NCBI GenBank assembly: GCA_030837785.1
Contig: JAUQYA010000131.1
Coordinates: forward strand, 1 to 33,923
Origin: Albidovulum sp.
GTDB lineage: Bacteria > Pseudomonadota > Alphaproteobacteria > Rhodobacterales > Rhodobacteraceae
DNA length: 33,923 nucleotides
Reading direction: 5' to 3'
Shown: piece after piece, positions 1 to 7,923 of the stretch
Layout: each line of letters starts with the position of its first letter
Numbering within the stretch: the stretch's first letter is position 1
Program-made: the position numbers and the translations under genes
Notes under the pieces: model-generated
The model's input: only the letters and a program-made list of their open reading frames with translations
Told to the model about the DNA's origin: nothing
The model's database searches: none

Positions 1-1
1 G

Positions 2-223
2 AAGGCGGTCGCCCGCCAGCTCGGCATCGACGAGGTCGAGGCCGAGGTGCTGCCCGATCAGAAAAGCGCGGTGGTGCAGCGGCACAAGGCCGCCGGCGAG
101 GTGGTGGCGATGGCCGGCGACGGCGTCAACGACGCGCCGGCGCTGGCGGCGGCGGACGTCGGCACATGCCAGCCCAGCGGATACTCCTCTATTGTGTTGG
201 TCGCAGCGTGCATGCAATCCTGA
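2..223 (+). pseudogene. 3' fragment of a heavy-metal P-type ATPase (CopA/ZntA type), truncated
   Basis: The reading frame enters from the left edge and encodes 73 residues. Residues about 1-54 are the end of the P domain of a P1B-type metal ATPase: the PDQK element, then GDGVNDAPAL, the Mg-binding hinge of this family, followed by AAADVG. In intact pumps ADVG continues into IAMG..D and two final membrane helices. Here similarity stops at about position 163 and about 19 unrelated residues lead to a TGA at 221-223. The pump therefore lacks its last helices and should be inactive as a transporter. The upstream part is outside the window, so metal specificity cannot be read. The break is probably a recombination junction marking the start of the inserted segment to the right (inference). 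Confidence 0.8.
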
Positions 224-322
224 CACGATAAATCCTGCGGCGCGTTCGCTCGCTGACGGGCGCGCCGACAAATGTGAATGCCACTCGCCCAGACCCCCCG
301 GAACTGAGCAAAGGAGCAATCC

Positions 323-892
323 ATGACACTGGACGAAGCAGCGGAAGTGTTCCGCGGAGCGGTGAGGGATGCTGTCAGAAAGCATTCCCTGTGGTATCTC
401 ATTCAGGGGATCCTGCTGGTCTTGGGCGGGATACTGGCGATCGTTTATCCGCTGATCTCGTCGATTTCAGTCGTCATTCTTCTGGGCTGGCTGCTGATCA
501 TCAGCGGCATAGTGCAGGGCATCAGCCTGCTTGGCGCCCGCCAAGTGCCCTATTTCTGGCTGCAACTGATCTCTGTCATCCTCGGTGTGCTGATCGGCTT
601 TCTGTTTCTGCGCGACCCCACCCAGGGATTGGTCACGATCACGCTTCTTCTCGTCGTGTTTTTCATGATCGAGGGAATCTCCAAGATCGTCTTCGCGTTG
701 ACGATCCGACCCTTCCCCAACTGGGGTTGGGTATTGGCAAGCGGCCTCATAGGCATCGCACTGTCCCTGATCCTTCTTGTCAGTCTTCCGGTCACCGCCA
801 CCTGGCTGATCGGCCTGATGCTGGGTGTCGAACTGATCAGCATCGGGGGGGCGCTGGCCTGGCTCGCCTGGCAGGTGCGGCGGGAAGCCTGA
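323..892 (+). CDS. HdeD-family (DUF308) membrane protein
   Basis: A 189-residue integral inner-membrane protein with about six hydrophobic helices in three hairpins, starting near residue 24 and ending near 183. This is the pattern of DUF308/HdeD proteins. In enterobacteria HdeD is linked to acid resistance, and HdeD paralogues occur in transferable stress-tolerance islands; its biochemical activity is unknown. The ATG is preceded by AAGGAG at 311-316, a well-spaced ribosome binding site. The next gene on the same strand, an AI-2E-type exporter, starts 72 bases downstream, so the two may be co-transcribed. By eye the gene looks less GC-rich than the backbone genes on the right, in keeping with acquired DNA. 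Length matches the family. Confidence 0.85.
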   Translation: MTLDEAAEVFRGAVRDAVRKHSLWYLIQGILLVLGGILAIVYPLISSISVVILLGWLLIISGIVQGISLLGARQVPYFWLQLISVILGVLIGFLFLRDPTQGLVTITLLLVVFFMIEGISKIVFALTIRPFPNWGWVLASGLIGIALSLILLVSLPVTATWLIGLMLGVELISIGGALAWLAWQVRREA

Positions 893-964
893 CGGCGCCT
901 CTCCTTCACGCCGGAATGGCGGTCGGACAGCCGCCCCTCTTCCCGACAGCACCGCAGAGGTTCA

Positions 965-2071
965 ATGCGCAGGATAGAAGACCAAGCCTTTCTATGGCTG
1001 CTTGTCGGTACCTCGCTGGCCTTCGCGGGGATCGTCTGGCCCTATTTCGGGGCCATCCTCTGGGGTGTCGTGGTGGCGATCGTGTTTGCCCCGCTTTACC
1101 GCCGCCTGTTTCTCCTAACCGGTCAGCGCGCAGGTGTCGCTGCCATCATCACCGTGATGCTCATCATCTTGCTGGTCATTCTACCCCTGATGCTGATCAC
1201 GTCGTCGCTGGTGGTCGAGGCGACCAGTCTTTACAACGCCATCCAGTCCGGTCAGTTGGATCTGGGCCAAATCCTCAGAACCGCCGGGGACAAGCTGCCC
1301 GACTGGATAAAGGGGCTGCTCGACCGCTTCGATCTGTCCAGCTTCGAAGCCATCCGGGCCCGGCTGTCGCAATTGTTCTCCAGCTTCATCCAGTCGCTTG
1401 CCTCGCATGTGCTGTCGGTTGGCCAAAGCACATTCGAGTTCATCGTCGCCCTCGGCGTCATGCTGTACCTGACCTTCTTCCTGCTGCGTGACGGGGCCAG
1501 TCTGACGCGCCGTCTGAAGGCCGCAATTCCGCTGCATCCCACGCAACGTGATACGCTGATCGAGAAATTCGCCGTCGTCATCCAGGCGACCGTCAAAGGC
1601 ACGATCCTCGTGGCGGCCTTGCAAGGGGCGCTCGGCGGACTGATCTTCTGGTTTCTGGGGCTCAATGCACCAGTCCTCTGGGGCGTGATCATGGCGTTCT
1701 TCGCCCTTCTGCCCGCAGTGGGGGCCAGCATCGTCTGGCTGCCGGTCGCGCTCTACCTGCTGATCTCGGGCGCGGTCTGGGAAGGCCTGGTCCTGCTGGC
1801 CTTCGGCGTGCTGGTGATCAGCGTCGTCGACAACCTGCTGCGCCCCATCCTGGTCGGAAAATCGACGAAGATGCCGGATTACGTCGTGCTGATCTCCACG
1901 CTTGGCGGCATCGCGGTCGCGGGCCTCAACGGTTTCGTGATCGGCCCGATGATCGCCGCAATGTTCATCGCCGTATGGGACATCTTCACCACGATGCGGG
2001 AAGTCGAACAGGCGACCGGAATGCCAGCCCCGCCGCCTGTGCAATCCGTCGAGCCGAACCGTGACGCGTGA
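965..2071 (+). CDS. AI-2E family transporter (PerM/YdiK type)
   Basis: A 368-residue inner-membrane protein of the AI-2E/PerM exporter family. Two helices lie near residues 10-45, one near 57-80, a soluble stretch of about 70 residues follows (roughly 85-150), then a set of C-terminal helices from about 155 to 340. The conserved family signature is readable in the second half, with FFALLPAVGA and then DNLLRPILVGK. Some members export autoinducer-2 and others act as sodium/proton antiporters; substrate cannot be inferred here. It follows the HdeD gene on the same strand and converges on ftsH with a 32-base gap. No strong ribosome binding site is visible, only a purine run (AGAGG at 955-959) before the ATG. 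Confidence 0.88.
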   Translation: MRRIEDQAFLWLLVGTSLAFAGIVWPYFGAILWGVVVAIVFAPLYRRLFLLTGQRAGVAAIITVMLIILLVILPLMLITSSLVVEATSLYNAIQSGQLDLGQILRTAGDKLPDWIKGLLDRFDLSSFEAIRARLSQLFSSFIQSLASHVLSVGQSTFEFIVALGVMLYLTFFLLRDGASLTRRLKAAIPLHPTQRDTLIEKFAVVIQATVKGTILVAALQGALGGLIFWFLGLNAPVLWGVIMAFFALLPAVGASIVWLPVALYLLISGAVWEGLVLLAFGVLVISVVDNLLRPILVGKSTKMPDYVVLISTLGGIAVAGLNGFVIGPMIAAMFIAVWDIFTTMREVEQATGMPAPPPVQSVEPNRDA

Positions 2072-2103
2072 CAGGAACCGTCACCGTCTGACTGTCAGCG
2101 GCT

Positions 2104-4086
2104 TCAGTGCGCGACCCCCTGCGCCGCATTGGTCGGGCGATCCTCCAGCAGCGGTGCGGGCGGCAGGCCGGTCGCGGCGAGGACCTCTTTCTCATCCAGC
2201 GATTCCCGTTCCATCAGCGCGGCGACAAGCGCGTCCAGCGCGCGGCGATGATGTTGCAGCAGGCGCTTGGCCTCGTCGTGGCATTCGGCGATGATGCGTA
2301 GCACCTCGCTGTCGATCAGTTTCGCCGTTTCCTCGCCATAGGGCCGGCTGCCCATGAAGCCGCCGCCCTGCCCGGTCCAGCTGTTGCCGCGCGGTGCCAG
2401 CTCGACCATGCCCAGCCGGTCGCTCATCCCCCAGCGGGTGACCATCTGGCGGGCGATGCCCGTGGCCTGTTCGATGTCGCTCTCCGCCCCGGTGGTCTTG
2501 GTGCCGTAAACCACTTCCTCGGCGGCCCGCCCGCCCAGGATGCCGACGATCCGGGCGCGCAGGTAAGCCTCGGGATAGTTGTAGCGGTCGGTCAGCGGCC
2601 GCTGATAGGTCACCCCAAGCGCCTGCCCCCGCGGCACGATGGTGACGCGGTGGACCGGATCGGCGCCGGGCACCACAAGGCCAAGGATGGCGTGCCCGCC
2701 CTCGTGATAGGCCACGCGTTCCTTGTCGGCGCGGCTGAGGATGATCGGACGTTCGGGTCCGAGCACGATCTTTTCCAGCGCATCGAGGAAATCCTTGTGA
2801 TGCACCTGGTCCTGCTGGCGCCGCGCCGCCAGCAGCGCGGCCTCGTTGACGTGGTTGCGGATGTCGGCGCCGGAAAAGCCCGGCGTCGTCTGGGCGATCT
2901 CGGCCAGATCCACGTCGGCGGCCAGCGGAACCTTGCGGGTATGGACCGTGTAGATCGCCGCGCGCCCGGTCTTGTCGGGCAGGTTGACGACGACGCGCCG
3001 GTCGAACCGGCCCGCCCGCAGCAGCGCCTTGTCCAGCAGGTCGGGCTGGTTGGTGGCGGCCAGCACGATGATGCCTTCGCGGCTGGAAAAGCCGTCCATC
3101 TCGGTCAGGATCTGGTTCAGCGTCTGTTCCTGTTCGCTGGCGCCCCCCATCACCGCCTGACCACGGGCGCGGCCGATGGAATCGATCTCGTCGATGAAGA
3201 TGATGGCGGGGGCATGCTTGCGCGCCTCCTGGAACAGGTCGCGCACCCGTGCAGCACCCACGCCGACGATCATCTCGACAAATTCCGACCCGCTCATGGA
3301 AAAGAACGGCACTTCCGCCTCACCGGCGACCGCGCGGGCCAGCAGCGTCTTGCCGGTGCCGGGCGCGCCGACCAGCAGCACGCCCTTGGGCGCGGTGCCG
3401 CCGAGGCGGGTGTATTTCTCCGGGTTCTTGAGGAAATCGACGATCTCGACCAGTTCGTTCTCGGCCTCGTCGATGCCGGCCACGTCGTCGAAGGTGACCC
3501 TGGTGTCGGTCTCCTTGTCGAAGCGCCGCGCCTTGCTTTTGCCCATGCCCATGCCGCCGAACATGCCGCCGCCCTGTTTTGCGGCGCGGCGGAAGAACCA
3601 GACGTAGATGCCGATGATCAGCAACGCCGGGCCGAAGGCCGACAGCAGCGTCACCAGCGGATTTGCCTGGGTCTGGATCGGCGTCGCGCGGATATCGACG
3701 CCCTGCGCGATCAGTTCCGTCTCAAGCCCCGGATCGACGAACAGCGGCAGGATCGTGGTGAAGTTGACCACATCGCGCGCTTCGGGCGCGGGCTGGCGGT
3801 CGTCGGCCGGCGGGGTCCAGCGCACGGCGGTGCGGAACTTGCCCTCGATGGTCTCGCCCTGGGTATGGATGGCCTCGACATTATCGCCGGCCAGTTCCGA
3901 CCGGAAGAGCGTGTAGGAAACCGAGGCGGGCGCCTCCTCGTCGGAAAAGAAGGTCGTGACCAGAAAATAATTGAGCCCGAGCAGCAGGAAGAAGATCAGC
4001 CAGGTGCGTCTGGGTGGAATCGTCCGGGGTTCGCCGGCAGCACCCGGTGTCCTGCCGTCTCCTGTCTCATAATTCGAATCCCGCAT
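2104..4086 (-). CDS. ftsH: FtsH-type AAA+ membrane zinc protease (accessory paralogue)
   Basis: A 660-residue ATP-dependent protease of the inner membrane that degrades membrane and unfolded proteins. It has an N-terminal helix (about 28-47), a periplasmic domain (50-145) and a second helix (145-166). The AAA domain carries Walker A GAPGTGKT (240-247), Walker B IIFIDE (295-300) and second-region-of-homology arginines in LRAGRFDRR. The zinc site is HEGGH at 461-465, where housekeeping enzymes usually have HEAGH. The pore loop reads EMIVGVG (271-277), so Ile273 replaces the conserved Phe of the MFVGVG loop. Catalytic residues look complete, so it should be active but with altered substrate gripping (inference). 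Its place beside HdeD and phospholipase D genes in accessory DNA suggests a second, stress-island FtsH rather than the essential copy. Confidence 0.95.
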   Translation of the reverse strand: MRDSNYETGDGRTPGAAGEPRTIPPRRTWLIFFLLLGLNYFLVTTFFSDEEAPASVSYTLFRSELAGDNVEAIHTQGETIEGKFRTAVRWTPPADDRQPAPEARDVVNFTTILPLFVDPGLETELIAQGVDIRATPIQTQANPLVTLLSAFGPALLIIGIYVWFFRRAAKQGGGMFGGMGMGKSKARRFDKETDTRVTFDDVAGIDEAENELVEIVDFLKNPEKYTRLGGTAPKGVLLVGAPGTGKTLLARAVAGEAEVPFFSMSGSEFVEMIVGVGAARVRDLFQEARKHAPAIIFIDEIDSIGRARGQAVMGGASEQEQTLNQILTEMDGFSSREGIIVLAATNQPDLLDKALLRAGRFDRRVVVNLPDKTGRAAIYTVHTRKVPLAADVDLAEIAQTTPGFSGADIRNHVNEAALLAARRQQDQVHHKDFLDALEKIVLGPERPIILSRADKERVAYHEGGHAILGLVVPGADPVHRVTIVPRGQALGVTYQRPLTDRYNYPEAYLRARIVGILGGRAAEEVVYGTKTTGAESDIEQATGIARQMVTRWGMSDRLGMVELAPRGNSWTGQGGGFMGSRPYGEETAKLIDSEVLRIIAECHDEAKRLLQHHRRALDALVAALMERESLDEKEVLAATGLPPAPLLEDRPTNAAQGVAH

Positions 4087-4389
4087 CTCGCCCCCGCTGC
4101 CTGAAGTCTTTTCCCGACGCTATCGACTGCCCGCAGCCGGATCAACATCACACAAGATTCCGAGCAGGCCTCCGGCCACTTCGCCCATGATGCGGCGGCG
4201 ATACATGCTGATCGGGGCGACGGCAGGCGGACCGGCGCATGACGTCAAGAACGGGAAAGCCCCTCATACCCCTCGACATGGGGCCGACATCCATAAACTA
4301 TATGCTGATGACGCGCGCCCGGTTCTGTGCAACCCTCAGCGGATGCCCCGGCATGATGGCGGCTTCTTGGTGACATCAGGGCAGGGAAT
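4087..4389. other. Intergenic region between divergent ftsH and phospholipase D genes
   Basis: No gene, RNA or convincing repeat was recognised in these 303 bases. Both neighbours read outward, so the region should hold two promoters. A possible but weak pair for the rightward gene is TCGACA at about 4277 with ACTATA about 18 bases further on. No clear heat-shock (RpoH-like) promoter was found ahead of ftsH. Confidence 0.4.
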
Positions 4390-5940
4390 GTGCTCATAAA
4401 ACTCGCAGTCGCAATTGTCGTGCTGGCAGCCGTATTGGCTGCGGCGCACGTGATCTGGCGTTCCCCATCGCTGGAAGGGCGCAGTATCAGCCGGACGGTC
4501 GAGGCGTCTTCCGCCACCTTGCTGGGTCGCCTCGCCTTTTCGGCGCCACCGGGAAGCGAGGGGCTGAGCGGGGTCGTGCCGCTGATCGACGGCCCGGATG
4601 CCTTCATCGCAAGGCTCGCTTTCATCCGCAGTGCGGAACAGGCGCTGGATGTCCAGTATTACATCTGGCAACGCGATGCGACCGGGCTGATTCTGCTGGA
4701 CGAGTTGCGCAAGGCGGCGGAGCGCGGGGTGCGGATCCGGCTGCTGCTCGATGACAACGGCGTCAATGGCCTCGACCCGGATCTGGCCGCGCTGGACAGC
4801 CTGTCCAATTTCGAGATCCGCCTCTACAATCCCTTCATCCTGCGCAGACCCAAGTTCCTCGGCTACGCCTTCGATTTCGTCCGGCTGAACCGACGGATGC
4901 ACAACAAGTCGATGACCGCGGATGGGGCGGTCAGTATCCTTGGCGGGCGCAATATCGGCGACACCTATTTCGGCTTCGGCTTCGGCGTCCATTTTGTCGA
5001 TACCGATGTTATCGTGGCGGGGCCGGCAGCGGGCGGGATCGGTGCGGATTTCGACCGTTACTGGGAGAGCGGCTCGGCCCATCCGGTCGCGCGCATTCTG
5101 GACCCGCCGCAGTCCGGCGCGCTGGAGCGGCTGATCGCGGATGCCGCAGAGGCAGCGGCTTCGCCCGACGGCATGCGGTATCTCGAAAGGCTGCGGGACT
5201 CGTCCATCGTGCGCAACCTGTTTGCGGGGACGCTGGCCTTAGAATGGACCGGGGTCACGCTGGTCAGCGACGATCCGGCCAAGGGACTGGGCAAGGCGGC
5301 GACCCGCGATCTGCTGTTTCCGCAACTGATGGCCCTGCTGTCGCGCCCCCAACATTCGGTCGATCTCGTCTCGGCCTATTTCGTTCCGGGCAGGCGGTTC
5401 ATGAAAAGGCTGGAAAGCCTTGTCGGCGAAGGGGTGCGCGTCCGTATCCTGACCAATTCACAGGCGGCGACCGATGTCGTTCTGGTCCACAGCGCCTATG
5501 TCAGATACCGGCCGCGCCTGCTGCGCGCCGGGGTCGAGCTTTACGAACTCCGGCCCGAACATGCGGCCGGGGGCGAACCGGAACCGCGCAGGATCGGCGG
5601 CTCCTCGCGCGCCAGCCTGCACTCCAAGACGCTGGCCGTGGATGGCGAACGGATCTTCATCGGCTCGTTCAATTTCGATCCCCGGTCCCTGCTGCTCAAT
5701 ACCGAGATGGGGGTGCTGATCGACAGCCCGCGCATGGCAAAGGCGCTGTCGGATGCGTTTGCCGAAGAGTTTTCCCGCGCAAGCTATATCCCTCGGATGA
5801 CCGGGAAGAGCGCGATTGTCTGGGACGAGGCCGCCGCGGATGGTTCCGTGATAGGGCATGAAAGCGAGCCAGGAACCAGCGGCCTGTCACGCATGGGCCT
5901 CAGGCTGATTGGCCTGCTGCCGATCGAATGGCTGCTCTGA
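4390..5940 (+). CDS. Phospholipase D / cardiolipin synthase C-like protein
   Basis: A 516-residue phospholipase D superfamily enzyme, probably making or remodelling cardiolipin or related phospholipids at the inner membrane. An N-terminal hydrophobic helix (about 3-23) anchors it. Two HKD motifs are complete: HNKSMTADG with H171, K173 and D178, and HSKTLAVDG with H411, K413 and D418. Each is followed by the usual GGRN or GSFN segment. The layout resembles ClsC/YmdC more than ClsA. The chosen start is GTG at 4390, preceded by a purine-rich GGGCAGGGA; an ATG two bases earlier is out of frame. It is divergent from ftsH, and lipid remodelling fits the envelope-stress character of the cluster (inference). 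Exact product specificity cannot be read from sequence. Confidence 0.9.
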   Translation: MLIKLAVAIVVLAAVLAAAHVIWRSPSLEGRSISRTVEASSATLLGRLAFSAPPGSEGLSGVVPLIDGPDAFIARLAFIRSAEQALDVQYYIWQRDATGLILLDELRKAAERGVRIRLLLDDNGVNGLDPDLAALDSLSNFEIRLYNPFILRRPKFLGYAFDFVRLNRRMHNKSMTADGAVSILGGRNIGDTYFGFGFGVHFVDTDVIVAGPAAGGIGADFDRYWESGSAHPVARILDPPQSGALERLIADAAEAAASPDGMRYLERLRDSSIVRNLFAGTLALEWTGVTLVSDDPAKGLGKAATRDLLFPQLMALLSRPQHSVDLVSAYFVPGRRFMKRLESLVGEGVRVRILTNSQAATDVVLVHSAYVRYRPRLLRAGVELYELRPEHAAGGEPEPRRIGGSSRASLHSKTLAVDGERIFIGSFNFDPRSLLLNTEMGVLIDSPRMAKALSDAFAEEFSRASYIPRMTGKSAIVWDEAAADGSVIGHESEPGTSGLSRMGLRLIGLLPIEWLL

Positions 5941-6087
5941 GCACGATTTGCCGGGGCCACGCAGAACAAATCCGGTCACGGTGTCTGTGAAACATGGCTG
6001 CTGTTCACCGCCTGGTGGTGGCTCGCCTGTGGCGTCGGCAACCGCATTCGTCGTATCAACCGGCCGGAACGAATGCCGGAGATGCAG

Positions 6088-6493
6088 ATGACCGGAGAGA
6101 TTTTTCCCCCCCGCTCTGACCGACGAGGAGATGGCCGATGTCGTGCCCGATCCCCGCGTCCGCCAGCAGTTCATGTTCATCCTTGAAGTGGAAAAGCTGA
6201 AGCAGGTGTTGCGCCGCACTCCGCTGCTGGACGGCTCACGCCGCGAGAACGATGCAGAACACAGTTGGGAGATCGCCTTGATGGCGATGATGCTGCACGA
6301 GCACGCGGATGAGGATCTGGACCTGCTGCACAACTTTTTCACCAGCGGGGGAACCTGGCATACCCCCGGCGTGACAAGCCGGGATGTGCTGGAGCGAAAG
6401 GTCCCGATCGCAAACGCCTCCGATACCCTTTGGCAGGCTGCGCAGCGGATCATCGCAGAGGGCGTCGGGCGCGGCTTCCTGAAAGAGGGGTGA
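6088..6493 (+). pseudogene. HD-domain (YfbR-like) hydrolase, frameshifted and internally deleted
   Basis: The N-terminal part reads FILEVEKLKQVLRRT, then DGSRRENDAEHSWEIALMAM, characteristic of the YfbR-like HD hydrolases (about 190-200 residues, nucleotide phosphohydrolase type). After HEHADEDLDLL the frame jumps directly to HNFFTSGGTWHTPGV and the family's C-terminal end. About 75 central residues, including the HD metal-binding pair, are missing in frame. A second lesion lies at the start. ATG at 6088 with GGAG upstream would give MTGEIFPPALTDEE if a run of seven C (6106-6112) had six; as written it shifts frame. The open frame can restart at ATG 6131, giving 120 residues, but catalysis should be lost. 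Upstream to 5941 nothing else was recognised. Confidence 0.75.
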
Positions 6494-6833
6494 AACAAAA
6501 GCGCGCGCGGGCCCGGCTGCCCACCCGGTCGCGAACCGCAGGTCAGCCCGTCCACGCCCGCGCGCTGCTGCGCGCGATTGTCCAGCCGGGGCGGAGGTTC
6601 TGGCGCCGCCGGCTCATAACGCGTCCGCCACGCGTCTATGATCGCCGGTTTCGCGATGGATCGGCAGCCCCGGCGGCACGCCTGGACCTTGCCGGGTGGC
6701 TGGTTCCGTGCCGTGAAGGGGCCGGCGCACAGCCATGTCGGCCTGTGCCGTGACGGTGCCCCCCATGTCCATCGGCGGGATGATGACAACCCGCCCGGAC
6801 AGCCATCCGAAGGGCGAATTCCAGCCGGGTGCG
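6494..6833. other. Gene-free stretch between HD pseudogene and doxX terminator
   Basis: About 340 GC-rich bases hold several overlapping open frames on both strands, but none has a recognisable domain, ribosome binding site or natural-looking composition. It may be decayed coding sequence. Nothing specific can be supported. Confidence 0.4.
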
Positions 6834-6861
6834 AAAATCCCCCCGGTCTGGCCGGGGGGAT
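6834..6861 (-). terminator. Rho-independent terminator of the doxX gene
   Basis: On the minus strand a perfect 10-bp stem (ATCCCCCCGG paired with CCGGGGGGAT, 5-base loop) lies 14 bases beyond the doxX stop codon. It is followed by TTTTCGC. The stem is very GC-rich and the T run short, but the layout is that of an intrinsic terminator. Confidence 0.75.
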
Positions 6862-6875
6862 CTCGGGTCGAGTCT

Positions 6876-7451
6876 TCAGAACTCCTTCCCCAGCAGCCGG
6901 TCCGCCGAAAGGCGTCCGCCCCCGAAAGCTGCGACCAGCGCAGCCCCCGCAGTCCAGAAGGAGGAATTGAACACTGCCTTGGCCTGCACCTGATGCAGGA
7001 AACCCGCCCCGCCATCGGCGAGCAGGCGGCGCTGTCCTTCCTCCGTCAGATACTGAAGATTGTCGCGCAGGAACGTCATGCCATCATCGGTCAGAAAGAC
7101 CGGGCCGTATGGATTGCTCACATGGAACCAGATGGTGATCGCCAGCATGACCGCATTCGCCAGCGCCACGGGGCGGGTCAGTAATCCGATGGCGATCAGG
7201 AAGCCGCCGACGAACTGCATGATAGCCAGCAGCGGCGAAAAGAACCAGCCCGCCGGCCAGCCCATTACGTTTTCGACAAAGCCCACCTGCGCCATCGGTG
7301 CGATGATCTTCGGCCAGCCCTCGACCATGAGCAGACCACCGATCAGCACCCGGAACAGCGCCCAGCCCACCGGCTGCGCGAAATAATGATAGAAGGGGGC
7401 CATGAAGGGCCAGATTAGCCGTTCGCGGGGGGAGGATGTAAACTCATCCAT
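6876..7451 (-). CDS. DoxX family membrane protein
   Basis: A 191-residue inner-membrane protein of the DoxX/TQO-small-subunit superfamily. Helices lie near residues 27-47, 64-84, 90-112 and close to the C-terminus (about 160-180). A family-like segment, LIGGLLMVEGWPKI, lies near residue 40. DoxX proteins take part in quinone-linked oxidation of thiosulfate or in redox-stress complexes; the specific reaction here is unknown. The start at 7451 is chosen because GAAAGG lies seven bases before ATG; an extra 20 in-frame residues upstream look non-coding. A good terminator follows, so it is a single-gene unit. Its neighbours (HdeD, FtsH, phospholipase D) suggest an envelope or redox stress role (inference). 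Confidence 0.85.
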   Translation of the reverse strand: MDEFTSSPRERLIWPFMAPFYHYFAQPVGWALFRVLIGGLLMVEGWPKIIAPMAQVGFVENVMGWPAGWFFSPLLAIMQFVGGFLIAIGLLTRPVALANAVMLAITIWFHVSNPYGPVFLTDDGMTFLRDNLQYLTEEGQRRLLADGGAGFLHQVQAKAVFNSSFWTAGAALVAAFGGGRLSADRLLGKEF

Positions 7452-7674
7452 GGGAGAACCTTTCGTTTCGGTTTTCGGGCGGATCATGATGCCGGAGTCC
7501 TCGGGACGCAATCATCGGCGGGGGACCACGGCGGGACCTGCAAGGCCGCGATCATCTGGCGGATAGCTTCAAAGCCATGGCGTCATTCCCAGCATGCTAT
7601 GGGGAGGACTATAAGACACCCAAAACGGATCGTTTCAACAAGTTTCGGGCGTCGTAGTAGCGTGGCCCGGCGTT
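7452..7674. other. Non-coding region upstream of doxX
   Basis: No protein family recognised. On the minus strand an open frame of 69 codons (7609-7818) ends here, but it resembles no family known to me. Together with the adjacent inverted repeat this may be the end of a degraded insertion sequence (weak inference). Confidence 0.3.
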
Positions 7675-7755
7675 GATGATGTGACCGCCCCCCGACGGTA
7701 TCAATGTGCCGAGGTGGGTCTGCGAGGATCCACGGAGGAGAGCGGTCACATCATC
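7675..7755. repeat. 14-bp perfect inverted repeat flanking a 53-bp core
   Basis: GATGATGTGACCGC at 7675-7688 is repeated exactly in inverted orientation as GCGGTCACATCATC at 7742-7755. The left arm and core hold no gene of their own; the right arm ends beside the stop codon of a truncated DUF6880 fragment. It could form a long hairpin, be an operator, or be the subterminal region of an insertion sequence end. The adjacent DUF6880 homology breaks about 15 bases from the right arm, which favours a mobile-element end. Confidence 0.7.
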
Positions 7756-7921
7756 AGAGCCGTGCATTGCGGAATGCTTGCGCCTCATTCTTCCGGTCAA
7801 GCGCTTCAAGCACGGCAAGGCGCGCGTCCTGCCACTCGGGTGGGATCCAGCGTGCCTCGTTCACCTCCGCCCGCTCGACGAAGCCAAGCGCGTCCCCTGC
7901 CCTGCCAGCCGCCAGCAGACG
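7754..7921 (-). pseudogene. DUF6880 protein fragment
   Basis: Fifty-five codons ending in TGA. The frame contains RLLAAGRAGDALGFVERAEV, then EARWIPPEWQDARLAVLEAL followed by KNEAQAFR. This matches the tetratricopeptide-like middle of DUF6880 proteins, hypothetical proteins common on alphaproteobacterial plasmids. In the family AFR is normally followed by W.CFERSL and a further 100 or so residues; here it runs into NARL and a stop beside the inverted repeat. The N-terminal part is also missing, cut at the same place where the oppositely oriented DUF7007 frame begins. It is therefore an internal fragment and almost certainly non-functional. Confidence 0.6.
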
Positions 7922-7923
7922 TT

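Noticed and set aside
6131..6493. Intact small HD-domain hydrolase
   Set aside because: The catalytic HD region between the two conserved ends is missing and the natural start is frameshifted.
5887..6789. 300-codon minus-strand open frame
   Set aside because: Overlaps the HD pseudogene antisense, rich in Arg, Ser and Pro with no family resemblance; shadow frame.
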